DNA of 64,000 nucleotides from Moritella dasanensis ArB 0140 (lineage in GTDB: Bacteria > Pseudomonadota > Gammaproteobacteria > Enterobacterales > Moritellaceae), in assembly GCF_000276805.1 (NCBI RefSeq), contig NZ_AKXQ01000021.1, positions 1 to 64,000 on the forward strand, given 5' to 3'. A model generated the notes under the pieces. It ran no database searches, was not told where the DNA came from, and saw only the letters and a list, made by a program, of their open reading frames with translations. Every line of letters starts with the position of its first letter. Position 1 is the stretch's first letter. This document shows positions 9,536-18,300 of this stretch, in pieces. The translations under genes were made by a program, and so were the position numbers.

Positions 9536-10957
9536 CTACAGCTTGCTAATATCGACAGCTTGCCATTTTGGGAAGTGCTTGCGTACTAACGCATTCAATT
9601 CAACTTCAAACTCACTAAATTCGTGTAAGTGAGTACTTCCTTTAGTATCGAGTACTTGCTCAATCATGCCCGCACCAACAGTGACGTTAGTCAGTCGGTC
9701 AATAACAATAAAGCTACCCGTGTCAGCAACGTCTTGATAGTTGTCAGCTGGAACGGCTTCAGTTAGTGTTAACTCACATAGACCGATTTCATTCAGTGCT
9801 AATTCTGTCGCCATCGATTCTTCCAGCGTATTCACATCAACCTTATTACGGATCGCTGTAAATTGACCTGTGGTCTGCTTGCTCGACAATTTGATATCGT
9901 ATTGACGACCAATTTCAAGGGCTTGATCTGACATCCATACCACGTTTGCGACAAGCGAATCAGAGATAACTGGTTGCTGCGTAGCCGACACTAAAATATC
10001 ACCACGGCTCACATCAATTTCATCAGTAAGGGTTAACGTAATTGCCTGGTCTTGATGTGCTGAAGCAAGTTCACCATCGAAAGTAACAATCGATTTAACC
10101 GTACTTGATTTACCTGATGGTAAAACAACAACTTTATCGCCGACACTAATTTGCCCAGCTGCAATCGTACCAGCAAAACCACGGAAATCGAGATTAGGAC
10201 GATTGACGTATTGCACTGGTAATCGGAACGGCTTATCAAGCGTGCCATCAGAGGTATCAACCGCTTCTAAACATTCTAATAATGTACGGCCCTTGAACCA
10301 AGGCGTACGCGTAGAACGGTCAACGACGTTGTCACCCTTTAACGCTGATAACGGTGTGAACTCGATAGTAATATCGTTTAACTTCTCAGTAAAACCTAAG
10401 TACTCTTCTTTGATCTCTTCAAAACGTTGCTCAGAAAAATCAACTAGATCCATTTTATTCACGGCAACAACAAAATGTTTAATACCCAATAATGAGGCAA
10501 TATAAGAGTGACGTTTAGTTTGCGTTAATACGCCTTTCCGTGCATCAATCAAGATCACAGCAAGATCACAAGTAGAAGCACCCGTGGCCATATTACGGGT
10601 ATACTCCTCATGTCCCGGTGTATCAGCAATAATAAATTTACGTGTTGCTGTCGAGAAATAACGGTATGCTACATCAATGGTAATGCCTTGCTCACGTTCA
10701 GCAGCAAGACCATCAACTAATAAGGCTAAATCAATTGCTTCGCCAGTTGTACCTGACTTTTGGCTATCAACATGTAACGCCGCTAATTGATCTTCATAGA
10801 TCTGGTGCGAGTCATGTAATAAACGACCAATAAGGCTACTTTTACCATCATCAACACTACCGCACGTTAAAAAACGTAATAGGCTTTTGTGCTGTTGTTG
10901 GTGTAAGTAGGTTTCGATATCTGTTTGTGCTAATTCATTTGCTATTTGACTGTTCAT
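9536..10957 (-). CDS. cysN: Sulfate adenylyltransferase subunit 1 (GTPase) CysN
   Basis: EF-Tu-like GTPase that couples GTP hydrolysis to APS formation by CysD. G1 is [10 protein letters not shown] (about residues 33-42), G3 is DTPGHEEY, G4 is NKMDLVDF, followed by beta-barrel domains. 473 residues, stand-alone CysN without a fused CysC kinase, consistent with a separate cysC in the operon. Starts 15 bases after cysD. Confidence 0.96.
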   Translation of the reverse strand: MNSQIANELAQTDIETYLHQQQHKSLLRFLTCGSVDDGKSSLIGRLLHDSHQIYEDQLAALHVDSQKSGTTGEAIDLALLVDGLAAEREQGITIDVAYRYFSTATRKFIIADTPGHEEYTRNMATGASTCDLAVILIDARKGVLTQTKRHSYIASLLGIKHFVVAVNKMDLVDFSEQRFEEIKEEYLGFTEKLNDITIEFTPLSALKGDNVVDRSTRTPWFKGRTLLECLEAVDTSDGTLDKPFRLPVQYVNRPNLDFRGFAGTIAAGQISVGDKVVVLPSGKSSTVKSIVTFDGELASAHQDQAITLTLTDEIDVSRGDILVSATQQPVISDSLVANVVWMSDQALEIGRQYDIKLSSKQTTGQFTAIRNKVDVNTLEESMATELALNEIGLCELTLTEAVPADNYQDVADTGSFIVIDRLTNVTVGAGMIEQVLDTKGSTHLHEFSEFEVELNALVRKHFPKWQAVDISKL

Positions 10958-10972
10958 CTACCCTGCTCCTAC

Positions 10973-11881
10973 CTAGAAATAACCTTGACGTTTCTTCTGT
11001 TCCATTGAAGCTGAAGAATCATGGTCAATCATACGTCCTTGTCGTTCACTGCTTGTCGCCAGTAACATTTCTTCAATAATTTCAGGTAATGTTAATGCTT
11101 CAGATTCCACAGCACCTGTTAATGGGTAACAACCGAGCGTTCTAAATCGCACCATCTTCTCTTCGATTTTCTCACCCGCTTGTAACTTCATACGATCATC
11201 ATCAACCATGATCAACGCGCCATCACGTTCGACAACAGGGCGTTTTGCGGCAAGATAAAGCGGCACAATTTCAATTTGTTCTTGATAAATATATTGCCAA
11301 ATATCCAGCTCGGTCCAGTTTGATAATGGGAACACACGAATGCTTTCACCTTTATTCACTTGGCCGTTATAAGTACGCCATAATTCAGGACGTTGGTTTT
11401 TCGGATCCCAGCGGTGATGTTTATCACGGAATGAATACACGCGTTCTTTAGCACGTGATTTTTCTTCATCACGTCGTGCACCACCAAATGCTGCATCAAA
11501 ACCGTATTTATCCAGCGCCTGTTTCAGACCTTGGGTTTTCATAATATCGGTATGCTTTGAACTGCCATGATCAAATGGGCTACAACCCATCGCGATCCCT
11601 TCAGGATTCTGGTGTACTAACAGGTCAAAACCGTATTTCTCTACAGTCTTGTCACGAAATTCAATCATTTCGCGAAACTTCCAGTTAGTATCAACATGCA
11701 ATAATGGAAACGGTATTTTACCTGGGTAAAAAGCCTTGCGTGCAAGGTGTAGCATTACAGATGAGTCTTTACCGACTGAATACATCATTACCGGATTATC
11801 AAACTCTGCAGCCACTTCCCTGATTATGTGGATACTTTCAGCTTCCAGCTGTTTAAGGTGGGTCAACCTCTGTTGATTCAT
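10973..11881 (-). CDS. cysD: Sulfate adenylyltransferase subunit 2 CysD
   Basis: ATP sulfurylase catalytic subunit making APS from ATP and sulfate. The PP-loop is [14 protein letters not shown] (about 40-53), and the conserved [16 protein letters not shown] and [11 protein letters not shown] segments are present. 302 residues is standard. It is the first gene of the sulfate activation operon; the 175-base region upstream should hold the promoter, but I could not assign one confidently. Confidence 0.96.
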   Translation of the reverse strand: MNQQRLTHLKQLEAESIHIIREVAAEFDNPVMMYSVGKDSSVMLHLARKAFYPGKIPFPLLHVDTNWKFREMIEFRDKTVEKYGFDLLVHQNPEGIAMGCSPFDHGSSKHTDIMKTQGLKQALDKYGFDAAFGGARRDEEKSRAKERVYSFRDKHHRWDPKNQRPELWRTYNGQVNKGESIRVFPLSNWTELDIWQYIYQEQIEIVPLYLAAKRPVVERDGALIMVDDDRMKLQAGEKIEEKMVRFRTLGCYPLTGAVESEALTLPEIIEEMLLATSSERQGRMIDHDSSASMEQKKRQGYF

Positions 11882-12056
11882 CTTCTACTCCATCAGACCA
11901 AATTGGATAATTTCATATCGTTTGGATCAATATAGTCCTTTTACTTATAACCGCCAAAGAACAAAAGCTGATTCTTAATAACTTTTAGGAATATAGGGAA
12001 ATAACGGAATGATTATAGAAAGCGAAAGGACATTATTGAATAGAATAAATTCGATG

Positions 12057-13109
12057 CTAAAACAGCAGGTTATATTGCTCACTGTCATTGTCGCCAGCAA
12101 GGCCGACATATAAACCAATTAAACGAATACTGCGTTGTTCTTGTTTTGTCAGTGCTTGTGCATATAAGTCAGTGAAAAGGTGCTCATCGAGGGTGGTGAT
12201 GCTTTGCTCGGCACTGGTGAGGGTAAAATCATTAAATTTTAACTTAACGCCTTGCTTAGTTATGCGCATATCTGGTGATGCTTTTTGCAGACGTTGTAAC
12301 AGCGTTTGATATAACTGCGGAAATAAAGCCATGCATTGATCTAACGTGACAATATCTTCAGGTAACGTGATTTCAACCCCTACCGATTTACGGTTACGTT
12401 CGTTACAAACGGGTCTATTATCAATGCCCTGACAGCGTTCTAACAAACTGTGGCCGAGCTTTCCAAAGCTTTCAATAATGTCTTCTGCAGGGAACTTAAG
12501 TACGTCAGCACAAGTATATAAACCAACGCGATTTAGCTTTTGCCAAGTCACTTTACCCACACCAGGGATCTTGTTCAAGGCTAAGTCAGCAACGAAGGAT
12601 TTCACCTGTGATGGGGTAATAACGAACTGTCCATTAGGTTTATTAATATCTGACGCAACTTTAGCCAAAAACTTAATGGGTGCAACACCCGCTGACGCAG
12701 TAAGTGCTAACTCAGATTCAATAACTTTACGAATATCTTCGGCAATTAACGTCGCACTACCAGAGAATAATTTACAGTCAGTAACGTCTAAATAGGCCTC
12801 ATCTAACGACAGCGGTTCGATCAAGTCGGTATAGCGAGAAAATATTTCATGGATCTGGGCTGAAACGTCTTTATAAACCTGCATACGTGAGGGTACTAAT
12901 GTTAAATCAGGACAGAGCTGCAACGCTTTATACGAAGACATAGCTGAGCGCACACCATATTGACGGGCTATATAGTTACACGTTGCTATCACGCCACGGC
13001 GATCGCTCATGCCACCAATCGCGATAGGGATATCTTTGTAAGCAGGATTGTCCCTCACTTCCACATTTGCGAAGTAGGCATCCATATCGATGTGGATAAT
13101 TTTTTTCAT
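12057..13109 (-). CDS. dinB: DNA polymerase IV DinB
   Basis: Y-family translesion polymerase. Catalytic acids are D8 (HIDMDAYFA) and D103-E104 (SLDEAYLDV). Helix-hairpin-helix residues [12 protein letters not shown] follow near 180, and the C-terminal half is the little-finger domain. 350 residues is standard. A LexA-like box lies about 47 bases upstream, so SOS induction is likely. Confidence 0.96.
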   Translation of the reverse strand: MKKIIHIDMDAYFANVEVRDNPAYKDIPIAIGGMSDRRGVIATCNYIARQYGVRSAMSSYKALQLCPDLTLVPSRMQVYKDVSAQIHEIFSRYTDLIEPLSLDEAYLDVTDCKLFSGSATLIAEDIRKVIESELALTASAGVAPIKFLAKVASDINKPNGQFVITPSQVKSFVADLALNKIPGVGKVTWQKLNRVGLYTCADVLKFPAEDIIESFGKLGHSLLERCQGIDNRPVCNERNRKSVGVEITLPEDIVTLDQCMALFPQLYQTLLQRLQKASPDMRITKQGVKLKFNDFTLTSAEQSITTLDEHLFTDLYAQALTKQEQRSIRLIGLYVGLAGDNDSEQYNLLF

Positions 13110-13155
13110 AAGCTTAACGAGTCATAACCAACTAAGTTGTACAACATAAATAGCA

Positions 13156-13171
13156 CTGTATAAAAGATCAG
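13156..13171 (-). promoter_or_regulatory. LexA (SOS) box candidate upstream of dinB
   Basis: CTGTATAAAAGATCAG has the CTG-N10-CAG layout of gammaproteobacterial LexA boxes. The left half CTGTATA is perfect, the right half weaker. It is 47 bases from the dinB start codon. Confidence 0.65.
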
Positions 13172-13283
13172 TTGATTATAATTAAAATTAAGGCTGAGAA
13201 CAAATGATTAAATAACAAATGACAGAAATAAAAGATAACGCAGAGAAGAGTGGGCAATAAATTTGAAGGATATAAACAGTCAA

Positions 13284-13319
13284 AAACAAAACAAGGTGCC
13301 AATGCACCTTGTTTTGTTT
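13284..13319 (-). terminator. Terminator of ompW
   Basis: Perfect 16-bp inverted repeat (arms 13284-13299 and 13304-13319, loop CAAT) with a GC-rich core GGTGC and A/T-rich flanks that give a T-rich 3' end on either strand. It is 31 bases after the ompW stop. Confidence 0.88.
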
Positions 13320-13350
13320 AGCTAATATAAACTATAAACTATAAAACTAA

Positions 13351-14013
13351 TTAAAACACATAACCGATACTAACCATGTAAACCAATGGATCAAGGTCTG
13401 TTTTGATTTTATAGCTATCAGCGCCAACATCAAATGTTACATCAGTACTGATATCTGCATACATCACAGATGCGTTTACAAGCCATTTATCGTTAATCAT
13501 ATAATCAACACCAACCTGTGCAGCGAGTCCCACTGAGTTACTCATATCAAGATTACTTAAGCCAGCACCTGTTCCTGTTGAATTTAAATCCGTATCAAAG
13601 AACACTGTAAGGTTAACACCAGCACCTACATAAGGACGGAATTTAGAGCTTGCATCACCAAAATAATATTGTGCCAGTAATGTTGGAGGTAAATGGCTTA
13701 CTTCCGCAATCACACCCGTATCTTGTAGTGCAACTTCATGAGTAAATGGCGTCGCAGCAACGAGTTCAATACCAATATTATCTGTTGCCATATAAGTAAA
13801 ATTAAGACCCAGCTGGGTATCATCATTCACTTGGAATTCACCTAAATTACCTACACCAGCAATATCAACATCAGCACTAGACTCATTTGGAGCAACCATC
13901 ATTGCACCTGCACGAACAATAAAATCACCTTGTTGATGAGCAATAGCCGGGGCTGCAAGCGTTGCTGATAATAGAGAGGCAGTGATTAATCCAGATAATA
14001 TGTTTTTGTTCAT
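13351..14013 (-). CDS. ompW: Outer membrane beta-barrel protein OmpW
   Basis: 220-residue eight-stranded outer-membrane protein. Signal peptide MNKNILSGLITASLLSATLAAPAIA, then the family pattern: FIVRAGAMMVAPNESSA at the mature N-terminus, LGLNFTYMATDNIGIELVAATPF, TLLAQYYFG, FRPYVGAGVN, and a terminal aromatic residue (VSIGYVF) as needed for outer-membrane insertion. I start at ATG 14013, which has GGAG 7 bases upstream; in-frame ATGs further upstream lack this. A perfect FNR box lies upstream, in line with known oxygen control of ompW in enterics. Confidence 0.93.
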   Translation of the reverse strand: MNKNILSGLITASLLSATLAAPAIAHQQGDFIVRAGAMMVAPNESSADVDIAGVGNLGEFQVNDDTQLGLNFTYMATDNIGIELVAATPFTHEVALQDTGVIAEVSHLPPTLLAQYYFGDASSKFRPYVGAGVNLTVFFDTDLNSTGTGAGLSNLDMSNSVGLAAQVGVDYMINDKWLVNASVMYADISTDVTFDVGADSYKIKTDLDPLVYMVSIGYVF

Positions 14014-14142
14014 GTAGTGCTCCATAAATTCGAGTATGTTTTTCATTTCAAATACCGTTTGTTTACAGTTGATGTTCTTTTGCATCATTTAGTAACAAAC
14101 AGTTAACTTAGACATACTTTGACATATACACGAAACAACATA

Positions 14143-14156
14143 TTGATATAGATCAA
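14143..14156 (-). promoter_or_regulatory. FNR box upstream of ompW
   Basis: TTGATATAGATCAA matches the FNR consensus TTGAT-N4-ATCAA at every defined base. It is 130 bases upstream of the ompW start codon and does not face another gene start. Confidence 0.8.
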
Positions 14157-14181
14157 CCACTTTGTGATTACTCACAAGTGG
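14157..14181. promoter_or_regulatory. Palindromic operator-like motif next to the ompW FNR box
   Basis: CCACTTTGTGA, then TTAC, then TCACAAGTGG: near-perfect dyad symmetry directly abutting the FNR box. Its GTGA-N4-TCAC spacing differs from the N6 spacing of CRP sites. A near-identical motif occurs upstream of nqrA (25233-25251). Confidence 0.5.
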
Positions 14182-14225
14182 GTACCAATTAAATGAAACT
14201 ATTTTTTAACATTGAAAATTAACGA

Positions 14226-15356
14226 TTAATTATTATCTTTATCGTGACCTTTAGCGACCTGTACTGCAGGTGAGTTAATTGCGGGTTTCAAAATGTACCC
14301 ACCTTTAAAGCCTTTTATGGTACCGATTGCAGCAATAACCCAAGCACAAATGAGCGCAGCAAACAATATAATAGCGGCCCATTGAAACACAGGTAAACCA
14401 GTATGCAATGCGAGTTGGGTAGTGCCTGTAACACAAGTGCCGACAGGAAATGTAAAAGCCCACCAAGTCAGTGCGAAAGGCATTTTTCTGCGCATAGCCC
14501 GCACAGTCAGTAATCCTGCGATGCATGACCAGAATACTGCAAAGCCCCAAACTGGAACACCATAGAGTATCGCCATGGTATTTAAACTACTCGCAATCGG
14601 TTGATCGACAACCGCCAAGGCCACAGTTCCTAAAGCGCCAATAGCGGTGATAGATTGACCAAGCGGTCCTAACACGATCCACAATGTTGGCACGCGTGCC
14701 CCACCAGAGCTACCAGCATGGGCTAAGCGATTCCAAATCAGAGTAATTATAATCATCGCTGCGATCAAGCTGACACCAAACATCGCATAGCAGGCATACA
14801 AAAGAGTTTGCTGTAACACGATACCTTCGGCATGCGGAATAAGCATCGCGCCAATAGTGGCAGAGACCATCGGCGGTACAACCGGCATTAACCAACCACC
14901 AAAAGCAGCGTGACTATTAACTTCATAGTGGGTGAAAAGCCGAAAAGGAATGATCACTGCACTCAATAAACCGGCGACAGTACCCACTAACCATAGAGTC
15001 CAGGCAATTGTCAGCACCGTTTCTGGGGCAAAAATATGGTGACCCATTAATATAGTCCCCCCCGCGATAGTCAGCAAGGCCATCGGAGGCGCACCAAAAA
15101 ATTGAGCCATGACAGGATCGTTAAATTGACGTTTGATAATGTCAGGGCGAGTGATTGTCTGTACGGTCTTAATCGCTAACATGACGATTAATAACATGGC
15201 AGCTAACAGCCAGACAATCAGCGCAAAGCCAGTAAGATGGATGCCGATTAGTGGCAGTCCTATCGCGGCGTTAGCAATAATCCCGGTTCCCATCACCGAA
15301 GCAAACCAATTAGGACCAATTTCTTTACCAAATTTAGCTTCTGTTTTAACGCTCAT
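14226..15356 (-). CDS. TDT family (TehA/Mae1-like) transporter
   Basis: Polytopic inner-membrane protein of about ten membrane segments, 376 residues, with the family opening GPNWFASVMGTGIIANA near residue 15. TDT proteins include the tellurite-resistance TehA channel, the malate carrier Mae1 and sulfite exporters; the substrate here cannot be read from sequence. I start at ATG 15356, which has GGAG six bases upstream, rather than the GTG at 15368. Single gene between ompW and the M4 protease. Confidence 0.85.
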   Translation of the reverse strand: MSVKTEAKFGKEIGPNWFASVMGTGIIANAAIGLPLIGIHLTGFALIVWLLAAMLLIVMLAIKTVQTITRPDIIKRQFNDPVMAQFFGAPPMALLTIAGGTILMGHHIFAPETVLTIAWTLWLVGTVAGLLSAVIIPFRLFTHYEVNSHAAFGGWLMPVVPPMVSATIGAMLIPHAEGIVLQQTLLYACYAMFGVSLIAAMIIITLIWNRLAHAGSSGGARVPTLWIVLGPLGQSITAIGALGTVALAVVDQPIASSLNTMAILYGVPVWGFAVFWSCIAGLLTVRAMRRKMPFALTWWAFTFPVGTCVTGTTQLALHTGLPVFQWAAIILFAALICAWVIAAIGTIKGFKGGYILKPAINSPAVQVAKGHDKDNN

Positions 15357-15485
15357 TAATGTCTCCACACACAGTGTAATTTTGTATCTTGATTAACCAT
15401 CTAAAATATTATATCGCAAAAATAGATATCGCTGAGGATTTACCACTATAGTACTTTATCGTCGAGGGAGAAATAAGGTAGGTTT

Positions 15486-15520
15486 AAAAAGCTATAAAAT
15501 ACAACGCTGCACTTTATAGC
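15486..15520 (-). terminator. Terminator of the M4 protease gene
   Basis: GCTATAAA (15491-15498) pairs with TTTATAGC (15513-15520); reading on the minus strand the stem is followed by five T. It is part of a segment duplicated from the nqrM terminator (18014-18051). Confidence 0.7.
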
Positions 15521-15571
15521 CAGATGCTTGGCATAAACTAAATGATGTTACTTTCGTTTACCATCATGCAT
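15489..15571 (-). repeat. Duplicated copy of the nqrM 3' end and terminator
   Basis: This segment aligns with 18020-18101 at roughly 85 percent by eye, including an identical 19-mer that starts AGATGCTTGG. In the nqrM reading frame it still encodes MVNESNII followed by TAG at 15538-15540, against MLNENRII followed by TAG in real nqrM. It therefore contains a remnant of the last eight codons of nqrM with stop and terminator, on the far side of the M4 protease gene. Confidence 0.8.
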
Positions 15572-15593
15572 TAATAGACACTAGAAACCCATT

Positions 15594-17888
15594 CTACGGT
15601 GTCACGTTAGAACAGACAGGCTCCTGATCTGTAACTTCACAAAGCTGGTAAGAGTTACTGCTACTTCCCTCGCTATCTTTATACACACCATCGTTTTCAG
15701 TATCGACTACACGCTTATGTTCTTCATCGTTACGGTTAACATAAATTATAACCCTCTCTGTCGTTGCACCTGTCCAGCTTAGCGACACGAATTTGTTATT
15801 ACGCCCGCCCTTTTCAGTGGCAATTAAGGTTATATCGCCTGTGGGTAACGGCGGTGTTTCTCCACTTGTATCGGGGGAATAAGTCGCCGTTAACTTGACC
15901 GAAGGAAAGTTACTAAAAGCATAAACGGCAATATATAGCTTTTCACCCGCTACAGGTATATCTAAGTCAGGCATCCCTGTATTAGGCATTTCACAGATTT
16001 CGTCACTACTTGGTGTATACGAACCACAATCGAATACGCCATCTGCGATTAATGGATCAACCTCTGGTGAATCACCAAATTTAATATATAAGTCTGCGTC
16101 ACCAGGATTAGTATTTTTACCTTTGGCAGTATTACGTAATACCACATCCAGCTTTGTCGCTTCAGCGTGCACATCAAGTACCCAACAACGCCATTCACCG
16201 GCAACACCACTGAGGTTATCTGTAGGTATTCCGTTAGCTAAAGGTGATGTTACAATATTGCTGTCATTACACACAGGTCCCGGTGGTGGTTTGGGTATGC
16301 CGACTTGTGCGAATGCAGCTTCAATATCAGTAATATCGGCTACGCCTGCAAACTTATCAGCACTATAATTGAGTGATTCAGCGGCATCTATTAAGCCTTC
16401 ATAAGCATCATCAAAACCATCTCTCGCGGTCCAATGATTTCGGTTCGCTGTTGCAAATAATATAAACGCTTTCTTCACATTCCAACCAGGAGTATTCGCT
16501 AACAGGTAAAATGCACGGTTATATACACCACTAGAGTAATGCACATTCATGCCATTGTAATAATTCGCAGCATGTTTGATTGATGATCCATCAAGCGTCG
16601 GATCCTCCATATAACGAAGTGCGCCGATTTTTTTAATATCAGCGCCAACCTGAAAGTCAGCATCGACTTTCATATAAACTTCAGCAGCTTCGCCGGCAAT
16701 ATCTGAAAAGGACTCATTAATACCACCGGACTGCCCGGAGTAAATCAAACCAGAATACTGTTCGGTAAAACCATGGCTGACCTCATGCGCCATTACATCA
16801 AGGCTAACCAGTGGATAGAAAGTGCTATCCCCGTCACCAAACGTCATCGACGAACCATCCCAAAACGCATTTTCATAGTTATTACTATAATGTACACGCA
16901 GCATTAATTGCATTGGGTCCTCAGTACCCGGTATCACCAAAGGCGAAACACCTAACCATTCATTGTACATATCAAACACTACGCCACCAAAATAGTGAGC
17001 ATCATTGAGCGGGCTGTATGCATTATTAATCGTTTGATAGGTATTCTCATAACTGTTGTCAGCACTACCGCCACAGGTAAACGAGAAAGGGGTTGAGCCA
17101 GTTGTACCATGATTTAGATTCACCGTTTTAACATTCGTACTGTTCATCACGCACGTCGCTGCCGCCGCATCGATATCTACATCTAACATATCTAAGTCTG
17201 TCCCGAAGTAATAACGGCCGGTCTTAACATTACCACCCGGCCCAGTCGCAACTTCAACATGGGCTAATCCTTCATACTCAAATAATACCGAGCCATCATA
17301 TGCATCAACCAGAAAAGTCGGGCGTGTTGGTTGTCCACCAATCGCGCTATCAGCAAAAAAACTCACCGCATAACTTAATTTAGGTTTACCTGCATCAAGG
17401 AATATCGCCAGCTCAGATGATTCGTCACGAAATATCAGCGGGCTATTGTTATTTAGTCGATTGTTTGATCGATTTTCAACTCGGGATTTCATGGTATCAA
17501 GCGCACTATCAGCACTGATAAAAGGCATGATATCCAGCGGTGATACACTGATATTTTTAAAAATACGGCCGTTAACATAAACGGCTTTGCCAGATGGGTC
17601 GCGATTAATAATGATCTCTTCTCCCCATATCGGCACACCACGATAGGCTTGGCGATAACGAGTATGACTGGATCCACGTTTATCAACGCGTGACTTTGAC
17701 TTAATTAATGTTTGGTGTGGAGATAGATTGAATGCATCTTTGAGCGTGGCGCTTTGATTAATTCGTTGTAATACTTGAGGTGAGTTATTTAATGACCGAG
17801 TTAATGATTTGCTGTTTGCAGCAAGAGCGGAACCGCTCGATAAGCTTAAAACAACCACTGCAACACTAAACAGTAGATTTAAATTCAC
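15594..17888 (-). CDS. Secreted M4 family zinc metalloprotease (vibriolysin-like)
   Basis: About 764 residues: signal peptide (to about ALA 25), an FTP/PepSY-type propeptide (about 50-200), the M4 peptidase domain (about 215-535), a pre-peptidase C-terminal (PPC) domain (about 555-675, with GDADLYIKFG), and a last ~80-residue domain of fibronectin III-like character. The zinc site is HEVSH (370-374 counted from the GTG at 17894) with third ligand E394 in NESFSD; the second catalytic histidine is in VHYSSGVYNRAFYLL. It degrades extracellular protein. Start: GTG 17888 has GGGAG five bases upstream; GTG 17894 is the alternative. It lies between two copies of the nqrM tail, suggesting insertion. 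Confidence 0.92.
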   Translation of the reverse strand: MNLNLLFSVAVVVLSLSSGSALAANSKSLTRSLNNSPQVLQRINQSATLKDAFNLSPHQTLIKSKSRVDKRGSSHTRYRQAYRGVPIWGEEIIINRDPSGKAVYVNGRIFKNISVSPLDIMPFISADSALDTMKSRVENRSNNRLNNNSPLIFRDESSELAIFLDAGKPKLSYAVSFFADSAIGGQPTRPTFLVDAYDGSVLFEYEGLAHVEVATGPGGNVKTGRYYFGTDLDMLDVDIDAAAATCVMNSTNVKTVNLNHGTTGSTPFSFTCGGSADNSYENTYQTINNAYSPLNDAHYFGGVVFDMYNEWLGVSPLVIPGTEDPMQLMLRVHYSNNYENAFWDGSSMTFGDGDSTFYPLVSLDVMAHEVSHGFTEQYSGLIYSGQSGGINESFSDIAGEAAEVYMKVDADFQVGADIKKIGALRYMEDPTLDGSSIKHAANYYNGMNVHYSSGVYNRAFYLLANTPGWNVKKAFILFATANRNHWTARDGFDDAYEGLIDAAESLNYSADKFAGVADITDIEAAFAQVGIPKPPPGPVCNDSNIVTSPLANGIPTDNLSGVAGEWRCWVLDVHAEATKLDVVLRNTAKGKNTNPGDADLYIKFGDSPEVDPLIADGVFDCGSYTPSSDEICEMPNTGMPDLDIPVAGEKLYIAVYAFSNFPSVKLTATYSPDTSGETPPLPTGDITLIATEKGGRNNKFVSLSWTGATTERVIIYVNRNDEEHKRVVDTENDGVYKDSEGSSSNSYQLCEVTDQEPVCSNVTP

Positions 17889-18013
17889 AATCACTCCCTA
17901 CCAAACTGGTTAATACAGGTGAGAGTAAAGTATAGAATAATTCGGAAGTTATTCCACTCCAGAACGCTGTTGCTAATGAGTTTTCTTCAGGGGGGAATCG
18001 GTGAGGTTAAAGA

Positions 18014-18051
18014 GAAGAAAAGCTATAAAGCACGTCCTGCACTTTATAGCT
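18014..18051 (-). terminator. Terminator of the nqr operon
   Basis: AGCTATAAAG (18021-18030) pairs perfectly with CTTTATAGCT (18042-18051); on the minus strand it is followed by TTTCTTCTCT. It is 17 bases after the nqrM stop. A second copy lies at 15486-15520. Confidence 0.75.
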
Positions 18052-18067
18052 AGATGCTTGGCATAAA

Positions 18068-18292
18068 CTAGATGATACGATTTTCGTTTAACATCTGCTG
18101 TTTAGCTTCTTCTTTTGCCATTTTAGCTTTGCGCTTTTCGCAAGGATCGGGGCAATCACACGCCTTTTCCATTCCTAAACCACTAATACCACCACAGCTA
18201 CCTGTGATAGTCTTTTTTTGCACAATATAACCGATAGACATACCAGCAATAACTAACGCAAAAATAACAAATGTTGCAGCAAAATAAGCCAT
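18068..18292 (-). CDS. nqrM: Na+-NQR maturation protein NqrM
   Basis: 74-residue protein (DUF539 family) with one N-terminal membrane helix (about 4-24) and a cysteine cluster GSCGG...ACDCPDPC (C33, C45, C47, C51). The family is needed to deliver the iron that sits between NqrD and NqrE. It starts 8 bases after apbE, the usual end of the nqr operon. Its last codons and terminator are duplicated downstream of the M4 protease gene. Confidence 0.95.
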   Translation of the reverse strand: MAYFAATFVIFALVIAGMSIGYIVQKKTITGSCGGISGLGMEKACDCPDPCEKRKAKMAKEEAKQQMLNENRII

Positions 18293-18300
18293 ATTAGCCT

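Noticed and set aside
14157-14181. CRP site at ompW
   Set aside because: The half-sites GTGA and TCAC are four bases apart; CRP needs six. Reported instead as an unassigned palindrome.
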